From Bacillaceae bacterium (GTDB lineage Bacteria > Bacillota > Bacilli > Bacillales > Alkalibacillaceae): a stretch of DNA of 64,000 nucleotides. Below the pieces are notes generated by a model. That model was not told where the DNA came from, ran no database searches, and was given only the letters and a program-made list of their open reading frames with translations. Shown here one piece after another: positions 35,987 to 44,443 of the stretch; within the stretch, counting starts at the first letter, position 1, and the number at the start of each line of letters is the position of its first letter. Both the position numbers and the translations under genes were made by a program. The DNA is taken from assembly GCA_017656265.1 (NCBI GenBank), contig JACDOD010000003.1, forward strand, positions 124,001 to 188,000, in the 5' to 3' direction.

Positions 35987-36583
35987 ATGATCAAAAAGAA
36001 AGATCAGCTGTTTTATTTTGTTATAACTGTATTGGCAATGGCTTTTGGCGTCATAACCCTGTGGCCGCGTTCTGACCCGGATGCTGTCAGCGTGGAGCCG
36101 GTGGAGGCGCATCGATTAGAAAACGATTCTCAGGATGAAAAAACTGAGACGGAAATGATTACTCCCATAATTATGGTCGATGTTAAAGGAGCTGTTCAAT
36201 ACCCCGGAGTATATGAAACGACTGCAGATGCAAGGGTAAAAGATGTGATTGAAATGGCAGGAGGGATGACCGGTGACGCCAATCAGCAGTCGGTCAACCT
36301 TGCCCAGAGGGTATATGATGAAATGGTGATTTATGTTGCGAGTAATGATGAAAACGAAGTGATGCAAATTCAAGTAGGATTTGAAAGTGGAAAGGTGAGG
36401 ATCAACACAGCTGAAAAGGGGAAAATTGAGTCCTTGCCAGGAATAGGCCCCTCAAAAGCGGAAGCGATTATTCAATATCGGAAAGAGCACGGACCATTTA
36501 AAAAGCTGGAAGATCTTTTAAATGTTTCCGGCATTGGCCCTAAAACTCTTGAAAAATTAAAAGAGTGGATAATCATACCGTAG
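35987..36583 (+). CDS. comEA: Competence protein ComEA, DNA receptor
   Basis: A 198-residue membrane-anchored receptor for transforming DNA. One N-terminal helix (FYFVITVLAMAFGVITLW), a spacer, an SLBB domain (VDVKGAVQYPGVYE) and a C-terminal double helix-hairpin-helix (INTAEKGKIESLPGIGPSKA, NVSGIGPKTLEKLK) that binds DNA. ATG 35987 follows AAAGGTG; a GTG six bases earlier is too near. An AAAA-N6-TTTT near 35951 only loosely resembles a ComK box. Confidence 0.95.
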   Translation: MIKKKDQLFYFVITVLAMAFGVITLWPRSDPDAVSVEPVEAHRLENDSQDEKTETEMITPIIMVDVKGAVQYPGVYETTADARVKDVIEMAGGMTGDANQQSVNLAQRVYDEMVIYVASNDENEVMQIQVGFESGKVRINTAEKGKIESLPGIGPSKAEAIIQYRKEHGPFKKLEDLLNVSGIGPKTLEKLKEWIIIP

Positions 36584-36671
36584 ATGATTGACGAACCATG
36601 TCATCGTTGGTTAAACTTTACTTCAAGCTGGTGTAGAATAATCCTGAAATTTAAAAAGGTGGTCGTTAGAG

Positions 36672-37241
36672 TTGGAGCGTATATCATGGGATCAATATTT
36701 TATGGCACAGAGTCATCTGCTGGCGTTAAGAAGCACCTGTAATCGTCTGGCTGTGGGGGCAACCATTGTCAGGGATAAGCGGATCATTGCAGGAGGATAT
36801 AATGGCAGTGTTTCTGGAAGCGTACACTGTGTTGATGAAGGGTGCTATGTCATTGACGGACACTGCGTGCGTACCATTCATGCAGAAATGAATGCGCTGC
36901 TTCAGTGTGCAAAGTTTGGGGTTCCGACAGACGGTGCTGAAATCTATGTCACCCACTTTCCTTGTCTCCATTGCAGCAAATCCATTATTCAGAGCGGAAT
37001 TAAAGCGGTCTATTATGCAGAAGATTATAAAAATCATCCTTATGCTGTTGAACTTTTTGAAGAAGCAGGGGTCCATGTGGAAAAGGTGGAACTGGAATAT
37101 TTGCAGGTGGATACCAATCCGAAAGAGAAGGTATTATTCATTGCAAAGTTATTGAATCATCTGGAAAGGGCAGGCATATCGGAAGAAGAAATACATGATC
37201 TTCGCAAAGAGGCGGATCACTTGTTTACCACACTTGAATAA
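36672..37241 (+). CDS. comEB: ComEB, dCMP deaminase family
   Basis: A 189-residue zinc deaminase. Zinc ligands and catalytic Glu in TIHAEMNALLQC and FPCLHCSKSI; GGYNGSVSG near the N-terminus. It converts dCMP to dUMP for dTTP synthesis; despite the name it is not needed for DNA uptake in B. subtilis. The TTG at 36672 follows AAAGGTGG. Confidence 0.93.
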   Translation: MERISWDQYFMAQSHLLALRSTCNRLAVGATIVRDKRIIAGGYNGSVSGSVHCVDEGCYVIDGHCVRTIHAEMNALLQCAKFGVPTDGAEIYVTHFPCLHCSKSIIQSGIKAVYYAEDYKNHPYAVELFEEAGVHVEKVELEYLQVDTNPKEKVLFIAKLLNHLERAGISEEEIHDLRKEADHLFTTLE

Positions 37242-37254
37242 CCGGAGCTGAACC

Positions 37255-39522
37255 ATGAAGGGGAAATGGCATTATATAGCTTTTTTAGCTTTTATGGTTA
37301 CTTTGTGGGGAAAAGAAAAATGGCCGGGATATTTAGCGTTTTGCGTACTGCTGTTGCTTTATTGGCCACTTGGCCGGATTTCCCGGCTGTTTTTTTCCAT
37401 TAGTCTTGGAGCCATTATCGTATATACGGCCCTCGCACTGAATAGTCCTACCATATCCTACCCGGAGAAGGAACTGCCTCAAAAAACCGTAACCATTCAT
37501 GGAACAATTATGACCTCTCCTGAAATCTTACCCCCGCGCATCTCCTTTGTATTGAAAGATCACTCCTCAAATGTTCAGACCAAGGTATATGTAAATCCTC
37601 CATTAGATTCTTCTTTCCAAAACATCTATCAGCGAGGAGCAATCTGTGAAATATCCGGTCATCTGACTGTTCCTGAAAAGGCAAGAAACCCGGGGAATTT
37701 TGATTACCGGGAATATTTAAATCAGCAGGGGATTACCTATGTACTGTTTTCAGAGGGGATCGGCAATTCCTGTGATGGGCAGTCTCTCCTGGCTTTTGGC
37801 GACCAGCTCCGTTATCAAATTCTCCAGTTTTTAAAGAGGCAATATTCAAGGGAAACCTTTAGCTGGATCAAAGCTCTCGTATTCGGAAGTGATGATCTGC
37901 TCCCTGAAGAGACGATTGAAGCATTCCGGACGTGGAACCTGGCTCATTTACTCGCCATATCAGGGCTGCACACAGGTCTTGTCATTCTGTTTTTTTATGG
38001 AATAGGGAAATATGCGCTGCGTTTGACTGAAACCCATGTAAAGATTTTTTTAATGGTTACTTTGGCTGTGTTTTTATGGATGGCAGGTGCGAATCCACCT
38101 GTTTTCCGGGCAGTTATGATGGCAGAATGTATCCTTCTTTTATCTTTTTTCAAAAAACATCCTCCCATAAGTGATGTACTCAGCCTGATTGCGATTCTTT
38201 TTATGCTGTTCCGCCCTTCCATCGTATTTAACATAGGTTTTCAATTTTCATTTCTGGTCACGTATGTCCTCGTGTTTTCAAAGGATATTTTGCTAAAAAA
38301 TCCTTCACTGATCTGGAAGTCCGTCTATATCAGTTTTATCAGTCAAATGGTGCTGATTCCGCTCCAGCTATATTATTTCTATTACATCAACCCTTTATCC
38401 TTATTTATAAACTTATTTATTGTCCCTTATTTTTCCTTTGTTGTCATTCCTGTTTTATTAATTTTTGTTATTTGTGCATGGTTACCGGCACAGGTTATTC
38501 ATATGCTTGACAACCTATTTATTCAAGTCCATGAAAAGGTAATCCAGCTGATCCATCTGGCTGAATCCTGGTATGACGGGGTATGGGTAATTGGCAAAAT
38601 CACATGGCTGTCGGTGATGTTATATTTGTTCCTGTTTTACTGGTTTATGAACAGTTGGGAATACCGGAAGTTTCGGAGATCGTTTTATACTGGCTGTTTA
38701 TTGGTTTTGTTATTGTTTTCAGAGAGCATTAGTCCATACTTTTCTGAAGAAGGAAGCATTACCATGCTGGATGTTGGACAGGGAGATGCGCTGGTTATTG
38801 AGCTCCCGTACCGTAAAGAGGTGATCATGATTGATGCAGCAGGAACCGGTCATTCTACGGATAATAAGACGTTTCAATATCAAATTAAACCTTTTTTATG
38901 GTCAAAAGGAATTAAGCAGATTGACCATTTAATCCTGACTCACTTTGACCAGGATCATTCCGGCAGTGCAGAGGAGATCCTCACACATTTTCAGGTCCGC
39001 CATATCTATACACACCCGTTTTATCAGGAGCAGGAATTTCAAGAACATATTTCTTATACTGAAGCCATTCATCATACATTATACAGAGGCTTAATGCTCC
39101 AGTTTCCCCCTTATGAATTATATGTTCTGAATCCTGATCCATATAGAGAATATGATTCAGAAAATAACCGGTCTGTTGTCCTTTATGGGGTCTTTGGAGG
39201 AACTTCTTTTTTGTTTACCGGTGATATTGATGCAATAACCGAGGAGAATATTTCCATTCACTATCCGGAACTGGATGTTAACGTGCTAAAGGTTTCCCAT
39301 CATGGGAGCAAATATTCAACATCTGAGGTATTTCTTAATCACCTTTCCCCTGACATTGCCTGGATTTCAGCAGGAGCGGACAATCGCTATGGACATCCTT
39401 CATGGGAGGTGATTAAGCGCCTGGAAGGAAAGAAGATCCGTATTTTTCGAACGGATCAGCATGGGGCCATTATTTTTCAATTTAATCATCAGTCAGGAAC
39501 ATTTTTGAGGATGAATCCATAA
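37255..39522 (+). CDS. comEC: ComEC, DNA-uptake channel with metallo-beta-lactamase domain
   Basis: A 755-residue polytopic membrane protein that carries single-stranded DNA into the cell. N-terminal OB-like soluble part, the competence core with LAISGLHTGLVILFF and NPPVFRAVMMAE, and a C-terminal beta-lactamase-like nuclease domain: TMLDVGQGDALVIELPYR, ILTHFDQDHSGSAEE, FTGDIDA, VSHHGSKYSTS. All metal-binding motifs are present. Starts 13 bp after comEB. Confidence 0.96.
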   Translation: MKGKWHYIAFLAFMVTLWGKEKWPGYLAFCVLLLLYWPLGRISRLFFSISLGAIIVYTALALNSPTISYPEKELPQKTVTIHGTIMTSPEILPPRISFVLKDHSSNVQTKVYVNPPLDSSFQNIYQRGAICEISGHLTVPEKARNPGNFDYREYLNQQGITYVLFSEGIGNSCDGQSLLAFGDQLRYQILQFLKRQYSRETFSWIKALVFGSDDLLPEETIEAFRTWNLAHLLAISGLHTGLVILFFYGIGKYALRLTETHVKIFLMVTLAVFLWMAGANPPVFRAVMMAECILLLSFFKKHPPISDVLSLIAILFMLFRPSIVFNIGFQFSFLVTYVLVFSKDILLKNPSLIWKSVYISFISQMVLIPLQLYYFYYINPLSLFINLFIVPYFSFVVIPVLLIFVICAWLPAQVIHMLDNLFIQVHEKVIQLIHLAESWYDGVWVIGKITWLSVMLYLFLFYWFMNSWEYRKFRRSFYTGCLLVLLLFSESISPYFSEEGSITMLDVGQGDALVIELPYRKEVIMIDAAGTGHSTDNKTFQYQIKPFLWSKGIKQIDHLILTHFDQDHSGSAEEILTHFQVRHIYTHPFYQEQEFQEHISYTEAIHHTLYRGLMLQFPPYELYVLNPDPYREYDSENNRSVVLYGVFGGTSFLFTGDIDAITEENISIHYPELDVNVLKVSHHGSKYSTSEVFLNHLSPDIAWISAGADNRYGHPSWEVIKRLEGKKIRIFRTDQHGAIIFQFNHQSGTFLRMNP

Positions 39523-39540
39523 GATACGAGTAAAGATGAA

Positions 39541-39577
39541 AAAAAAGAGAGACTGCTTACACAGTCTCTCTTTCTGT
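39541..39577. terminator. Bidirectional terminator between comEC and yqzM
   Basis: GAGAGACTG (39547-39555) pairs with CAGTCTCTC (39562-39570); six A precede and a T-rich tract follows, so it can stop transcription from both strands. Confidence 0.85.
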
Positions 39578-39588
39578 CCATAGATGAA

Positions 39589-39723
39589 TTAGGAACCGAT
39601 TGCTTCAAAGATGGTTCCAATAAAGAAAATTAAAAGGAAGAAAATGAATGAAAATCCAAATCCTTTAATGGAGTCTACTACATCGTTATTTTTGGATTGT
39701 ACATCTTTTTCAAATTCATTCAC
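39589..39723 (-). CDS. yqzM: Small membrane protein YqzM
   Basis: A 44-residue protein, MNEFEKDVQSKNNDVVDSIK at the N-terminus then one hydrophobic helix (FIFFLLIFFIGTIF). It matches the YqzM family found between comEC and holA in Bacillus. Function unknown. The GTG start at 39723 has a strong GGAGGGG seven bases upstream. Confidence 0.88.
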   Translation of the reverse strand: MNEFEKDVQSKNNDVVDSIKGFGFSFIFFLLIFFIGTIFEAIGS

Positions 39724-40034
39724 GGTTACCCCTCCTATACCATTTCCTAGTATAAGCGATTCTTCTTGAAAAATCTATATGTTAATTAAAATTTCAAAAA
39801 ACGTTTCCAATTACTGTTTTGTAAAGAGTTAACACCTATATTTTTTCTAAGCAAACACATTCTAATAACAGATAGCAAACATCGTCTGAAAGACAGCTTC
39901 CCGGGACTGTGTTTTCAGGCGTTCATATAGATTTTGGGGGAGATGGTTCTGCCATTTCCCTCTTTAATTTTTTCTTGCTCTTTATATGAAGAAACTTTAC
40001 CATAAAATTAACATAATTGTTGGAGTGAGCAGAA
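39724..40034. other. Intergenic yqzM-holA, no gene seen
   Basis: A divergent 311-bp gap that must hold promoters for yqzM and holA; I see no convincing hexamers. One imperfect hairpin is present: CGTCTGAAAGACAG (39883-39896) with CTGTGTTTTCAGGCG (39907-39921). It has no T run and its role is unknown. Confidence 0.4.
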
Positions 40035-41072
40035 ATGACTTACATACAGACCATGAAAGACCTGGCTCAGAACAAAATATTTCCCGTTTATTTATTATAC
40101 GGAAATGAGACATATTTATTACAAAACGTCCAACAAAAAATTATTGCTGCAGTATTGGACAACCCGGAGCAGAATATGAATTATTCTGTTTTGGATATGG
40201 AAGAAGTCCCTGTACAGGACGCTATACATGATGCGGAAACATTTCCGTTTTTTGATGAAAAAAAAGTTATTATGTTAAAGAATTCCACTTTTTTCAAACC
40301 TGTTCCTGACAAAGGATCTGTGGAACATGATTTAAAAGTGCTGGCTGCCTATCTGGAAAATCCCGTGGATTATACCGTTCTAGTGTTTATTTGTCCATAC
40401 GAAAAAGTTGACGAAAGAAAAAAAGTCCTTAAGCTGATAAAAGAAAATGGACAAGTCGTTCCATGTCAGGAACCGAAAGAAAATGAGCTGTATCAGTGGA
40501 TAAAACTGATGGCAGAGGATTTAAACATTAAAATGGATCAGGATGTCATCCCATTGCTTATCGAAGAAATTGGAACAGACTTAATGGCTTTAAGCAAGGA
40601 ACTTGAAAAACTGTCATTATATGCGGAGGATGGGAAATCCATATCGAGAGAAACTGCGGAAGCTTTAATTTCCAGGCATGTACAGTCAAGCGGTTTCAAA
40701 ATGATTGATGCGGTGATGAACAATCAGCTGTCAAAGGCGATTTCCATGTATAAGGGTTTACTGAAACAAAGTGAGGAGCCTATTGCGCTACTTGCCCTGT
40801 TAGCATCCCAGATTCGGCTGATTTTACAGAGCAAAATCCTGAAGAATAAGGGTTATACCGGAAACCAGATTGCCAAACAGTTAAAAGTACACCCCTTTCG
40901 GGTAAAAATGGCACTGGAACGGGAAAAATATTTTGCCATGGATAAACTGCAGCATATGATTGATCTTTTAACCCGGACTGATGACCAGATCAAAAGGGGA
41001 GAGATGGACAAGGAATTAGCTATCGAATTACTGTTATATGAACTCATTCAGTCAAATAAAAAATCTTCATAA
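40035..41072 (+). CDS. holA: DNA polymerase III delta subunit
   Basis: A 345-residue clamp-loader subunit that opens the beta clamp. N-terminal FPVYLLYGNETYLL, the Gram-positive delta pattern ALSKELEKLSLYAEDGKSIS and the C-terminal helical collar with QLKVHPFRVKMALE. GGAGTG precedes ATG 40035. Confidence 0.95.
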   Translation: MTYIQTMKDLAQNKIFPVYLLYGNETYLLQNVQQKIIAAVLDNPEQNMNYSVLDMEEVPVQDAIHDAETFPFFDEKKVIMLKNSTFFKPVPDKGSVEHDLKVLAAYLENPVDYTVLVFICPYEKVDERKKVLKLIKENGQVVPCQEPKENELYQWIKLMAEDLNIKMDQDVIPLLIEEIGTDLMALSKELEKLSLYAEDGKSISRETAEALISRHVQSSGFKMIDAVMNNQLSKAISMYKGLLKQSEEPIALLALLASQIRLILQSKILKNKGYTGNQIAKQLKVHPFRVKMALEREKYFAMDKLQHMIDLLTRTDDQIKRGEMDKELAIELLLYELIQSNKKSS

Positions 41073-41126
41073 ATATATGTTCCTTTTAACGCGAAGCGGC
41101 TGTCTTAGAATGTTTTTATTGAAATG

Positions 41127-41160
41127 AAAAAACGATCCATTTTCCGGATCGTTTTTTTAA
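41127..41160. terminator. Bidirectional terminator between holA and rpsT
   Basis: AACGATCC (41131-41138) pairs with GGATCGTT (41145-41152), with A-rich and T7 flanks. Confidence 0.88.
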
Positions 41161-41169
41161 TGGCATCTG

Positions 41170-41436
41170 TTATGCGCTGATTTTTGCAACTTTTTTCATT
41201 AGACTGGACTTTTTGCGGTCACCGTTGTTTTTATGAATAATGCCTTTTTGTACACATTTATCGATTTTGCTGATTGCTTGCTTAAGTACTTCCTGAGCCT
41301 GTTCAGCTTCTTTTTTCTCAATCAGGCTTTCTACTTTTTTGATGTACGTACGCATTTCTGTTTTCATGGAAAGATTGCGTAACCGACGCACTTCATTCGT
41401 TTTTGCACGCTTGATGGCTGATTTAATGTTTGCCAT
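41170..41436 (-). CDS. rpsT: 30S ribosomal protein S20
   Basis: An 88-residue basic helical protein that binds 16S rRNA. N-terminal MANIKSAIKRAKTNEVRRLR and C-terminal KGIIHKNNGDRKKSSLMKKV match S20. GGGAGGTG precedes the ATG. Transcribed against gpr and holA. Confidence 0.97.
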   Translation of the reverse strand: MANIKSAIKRAKTNEVRRLRNLSMKTEMRTYIKKVESLIEKKEAEQAQEVLKQAISKIDKCVQKGIIHKNNGDRKKSSLMKKVAKISA

Positions 41437-41493
41437 GTTTTCACCTCCCGAATGTATTTAGCTGAATTTCATTGCGTTATTTGAACATGAGAC

Positions 41494-41522
41494 ATTTTAC
41501 CAGAGTAAACCCAAGTTTTCAA
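41494..41522 (-). promoter_or_regulatory. SigmaA promoter of rpsT
   Basis: On the minus strand TTGAAA (41522-41517) and TAAAAT (41499-41494) with 17-bp spacing, about 55 bp upstream of the start. Confidence 0.6.
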
Positions 41523-41548
41523 TAGTACCTCCAAGAATTTTTCACACC

Positions 41549-41578
41549 GTATAAAGTTCGCTGGAAGGGGGAAACCTT
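41549..41578 (+). promoter_or_regulatory. Possible sigmaF/sigmaG promoter of gpr
   Basis: GTATA at 41549-41553 and GGGAAACCTT at 41569-41578 with 15-bp spacing fit the forespore consensus (about 8 of 10 in the -10). B. subtilis gpr is read by sigmaF and sigmaG. Confidence 0.42.
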
Positions 41579-41604
41579 TTAGTAAAAAAATGGAGGTTGT
41601 GTGG

Positions 41605-42705
41605 ATGGCCGAAACTGAAGAAAAATACCAGGTTCGAACAGACCTTGCCCTTGAAGCGCGGGAAATGGTCCAGGAGCAGGAAGAAAAGGATACGGGAGAA
41701 ATTGACGGGGTTCGGATTAAAGAACGAAAACAAGGAGATATCAAAGTCACATATGTTGATATTTCAGAAACGGGTGCTCAAAAAATCGGCAAAAAAGCAG
41801 GCACCTATTTAACCATTGAAACCCAGAGTATTCGGACAGGAGATACAAAAAGTCAGGATGAGACATCTAAGCTGTTATCAAGGGAATTAAGCAAATACTT
41901 AAGGTCATTAAATATTCAACCGAATGCGTCATGCTTAATTGTTGGTCTCGGGAACTGGCAGGTTACACCAGATGCTCTAGGTCCTATGACGGTTGAGAGA
42001 GTTATGGTTACGAATCATCTGTTCAGTCTTCGTCCCGAAGAAGTATCTGAAGGGTATCGTCCTGTTTCGGCAGTTGCTCCTGGTGTTATGGGGATAACTG
42101 GAATCGAAACAAGTGATATTATTTTCGGGATCGTTCAAAAAGTGAAGCCGGATTTTATTATTGCTATTGATGCCCTTGCGTCCAGGTCTATTGAAAGGGT
42201 CAATGCTACCATTCAAATTTCTGATACAGGTATTCATCCTGGATCAGGAATTGGAAATAAACGAAAAGAGTTGAGTAAAGATACACTTGGCATTCCTGTG
42301 ATTGCCATCGGGGTGCCTACTGTTGTAGATGCAGTCACCATTACCAGTGACACGATTGACTTTCTGTTGAAACACTTTGGAAGAGAATTAAAGGATAAAG
42401 ATAAACCATCAAGGGCACTCGCTCCAGCTGGGATGGTTTTTGGGGAAAGGCGACAACTGACAGAAGAAGATTTGCCGGAAGAGGAACATCGAAAGACTTT
42501 TCTTGGAATCGTTGGACAGCTTCCTGAGGAAGAAAAGCGGAAGCTCATTCAGGAAGTGCTGAACCCCCTTGGACATAATTTAATGGTGACCCCAAAAGAA
42601 GTGGACGGTTTCATAGAAGATATGGCTCATTTAATTGCAGCGGGCATTAATGGTGCATTACATGAAGCCATTCAGCGTGACTCGGCTCAAAAGTATACAA
42701 AATAA
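41605..42705 (+). CDS. gpr: Spore germination protease GPR
   Basis: Degrades small acid-soluble spore proteins at germination. It is made as an inactive zymogen that cuts its own pro-sequence; [10 protein letters not shown] near the N-terminus is the likely processing site, leaving an 11-residue pro-sequence from ATG 41605 (chosen for GGAGG at 41592-41596) or 16 from ATG 41590. Other signatures: [38 protein letters not shown]. 366 residues. Confidence 0.95.
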   Translation: MAETEEKYQVRTDLALEAREMVQEQEEKDTGEIDGVRIKERKQGDIKVTYVDISETGAQKIGKKAGTYLTIETQSIRTGDTKSQDETSKLLSRELSKYLRSLNIQPNASCLIVGLGNWQVTPDALGPMTVERVMVTNHLFSLRPEEVSEGYRPVSAVAPGVMGITGIETSDIIFGIVQKVKPDFIIAIDALASRSIERVNATIQISDTGIHPGSGIGNKRKELSKDTLGIPVIAIGVPTVVDAVTITSDTIDFLLKHFGRELKDKDKPSRALAPAGMVFGERRQLTEEDLPEEEHRKTFLGIVGQLPEEEKRKLIQEVLNPLGHNLMVTPKEVDGFIEDMAHLIAAGINGALHEAIQRDSAQKYTK

Positions 42706-42713
42706 AAACGATT

Positions 42714-42786
42714 GGTTCTATTTCCTGAATCAAGTCCATATAGATTTAGTAGAGTTGCTAGAATTTGATTCAGGAAGGATGGAACC
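42714..42786 (+). promoter_or_regulatory. Long inverted repeat over the spoIIP ribosome binding site
   Basis: TTCCTGAATCAA (42722-42733) and TTGATTCAGGAA (42765-42776) are perfect complements, extended by GGTTC (42714-42718) and GAACC (42782-42786). The right arm covers the binding site AGGAAGG and runs up to the ATG, so the fold would block translation or act as an attenuator. Confidence 0.6.
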
Positions 42787-43965
42787 ATGAGATCTAAATT
42801 TCTCAGCAGGAAAAGGGGAATCATCAAAAATCTCTATCAAAGAAGCAGTCTAGCAGTCATTGGCATTTTTCTGATTTTTATCGCCGTAGGAATACTGACC
42901 ACCATTCCAACGGCTTACCGGCTGTCCTCGCCTGATATTCAGCAGTGGACAGAAGAAATAGAAGGGTCGGCCTATCTTTATCTCTTTTCATTGGAGAATC
43001 GTCTCTTCAGAGAGGCATATCCGGATGAGTCCCGGCAGATTCAATTTTTCCCCCTTCTGTTTCAGATGGCTACCAAAATTAAGCCTGATGATCCGAGGAG
43101 TTTATTAGGGCGGGAAATTCCGGGTTTTTCTATTTATGACAGTAAAATCATTGTAGCTGGAGAAGGAACAGATTATACTACTCTGCCTATTGAATCATCA
43201 CCGCCAATGGAAGTCCTGGAAAAGGATCATAAAGCGACGGTGGAAGAGAAAGAGCCAGATCTTCCTGAACCGGACCAGCTGGAGAAGGAATTAACGACAA
43301 ACGGAAGACAGGTAGTTTTTATCTATTCTACCCATAACCGGGAATCATTTTTGCCTCACTTGCCTGAGGCGAAAATTGCAGATGAAGCGTTTCACCCGGA
43401 GGTCAATATCACCCTTGTAAATGAGCGTCTTGCCAAAAGCCTTGAAAACTATGGTATTGGTGCAGTTGCTGATCAAACCGATATTTATCAGGATTTATTA
43501 AAAAATAACTGGGACTACTCACAGTCTTATCAAGCTTCGAGATCAGTAGTAGCATCAGCTATCCAAACCAACAAAGATATCCAATTTGTGTTTGACCTTC
43601 ACCGTGATGCTCAGCCCAGGGAGATTACAACCAAAACCATTAATGGAGAGGACTATGCCAGGGTAATGTTTATCATAGGCAGAGAGAACCCTAACTATGA
43701 ACAAAATATTAAGTTAGCGACAGCCCTGGATGAGATGCTGAATAAAAAGTATCCGGGAATAAGCCGGGGAGTAGAGGCTAAAGGCGGACCCGGGAACAAC
43801 GGCGTCTATAATCAGGATTTATCCAGCAATGCTATTCTGATTGAATTTGGCGGAGTAGAAAATCGATTAAATGAACTTTACCGTACGGCTGATGTTTTTG
43901 CGGAAGTGTTCAGTGAATATTACTGGCAGTATAAAAAGGTGAACACTGAGGAAGGGGAAGAGTAA
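42787..43965 (+). CDS. spoIIP: Stage II sporulation protein P
   Basis: A 392-residue autolysin that, with SpoIID and SpoIIM, dissolves septal peptidoglycan during engulfment; it has amidase and endopeptidase activity. N-terminal cytoplasmic basic segment and one membrane helix (LAVIGIFLIFIAVGILTTI), then the SpoIIP/Amidase_3-like domain: VVFIYSTHNRESFLP (first metal ligand region), FVFDLHRDAQPR, ILIEFGGVENRLNE. Follows gpr as in B. subtilis. Confidence 0.95.
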   Translation: MRSKFLSRKRGIIKNLYQRSSLAVIGIFLIFIAVGILTTIPTAYRLSSPDIQQWTEEIEGSAYLYLFSLENRLFREAYPDESRQIQFFPLLFQMATKIKPDDPRSLLGREIPGFSIYDSKIIVAGEGTDYTTLPIESSPPMEVLEKDHKATVEEKEPDLPEPDQLEKELTTNGRQVVFIYSTHNRESFLPHLPEAKIADEAFHPEVNITLVNERLAKSLENYGIGAVADQTDIYQDLLKNNWDYSQSYQASRSVVASAIQTNKDIQFVFDLHRDAQPREITTKTINGEDYARVMFIIGRENPNYEQNIKLATALDEMLNKKYPGISRGVEAKGGPGNNGVYNQDLSSNAILIEFGGVENRLNELYRTADVFAEVFSEYYWQYKKVNTEEGEE

Positions 43966-43966
43966 T

Positions 43967-44302
43967 GTGATACGGTTTACGCTGTTATTTCTTGTCATGA
44001 CGGTTTTATTTTTAAGTGGCGTCATCGTAGGGTTTGATCAGGCAGGAGAAGGAATTGAGAACATTCGGGGAGATTTTCTGAATCAATATGATGCTGTTCA
44101 AATTCACAAAAAAGATCAGGAGCCGATTGAAATTCAAGTAATGGGCCGGACGCTGGAAGAGAAAAAAGTGCAATATCAAAAAATTGAAAATGATCACATG
44201 ACAGAAAAGCTGGCCTTTGCGATGGAAAAGGGAGTGAAATGGTTTTACAATCAGGTGATTCAGGGGGTATATAAAATTTCTGAATTGCTCTATCGGATCT
44301 AA
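43967..44302 (+). CDS. yqxA: YqxA family protein (DUF3679)
   Basis: A 111-residue protein with one N-terminal membrane helix (FTLLFLVMTVLFLSGVIVGF) and a soluble tail. It is the small gene that follows spoIIP in Bacillus; function unknown. The GTG start lies one base after the spoIIP stop, behind GGGGAAGAG, so both are translated from one message. Confidence 0.85.
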   Translation: MIRFTLLFLVMTVLFLSGVIVGFDQAGEGIENIRGDFLNQYDAVQIHKKDQEPIEIQVMGRTLEEKKVQYQKIENDHMTEKLAFAMEKGVKWFYNQVIQGVYKISELLYRI

Positions 44303-44310
44303 TTCATCAA

Positions 44311-44361
44311 TGGTTATCCTCCAGCAGTCTGCGGTGCTAAACAGGGCGCCTGCGCTTTTTG
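44311..44361 (+). repeat. Family B repeat fragment (B4)
   Basis: About 50 bp (GGTTATCCTCCAGCAG ... GGCGCCTGCGCTTTTT) that match the right half of B3 with several changes. It begins eight bases after the yqxA stop. A decayed remnant. Confidence 0.6.
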
Positions 44362-44443
44362 ATAAAATACAATTGAATATTAAATTTGCTACTGCTATAA
44401 TCAAAGCTAGCAATTGTTGGCGATTAAAGTAGGAGTGATAACC

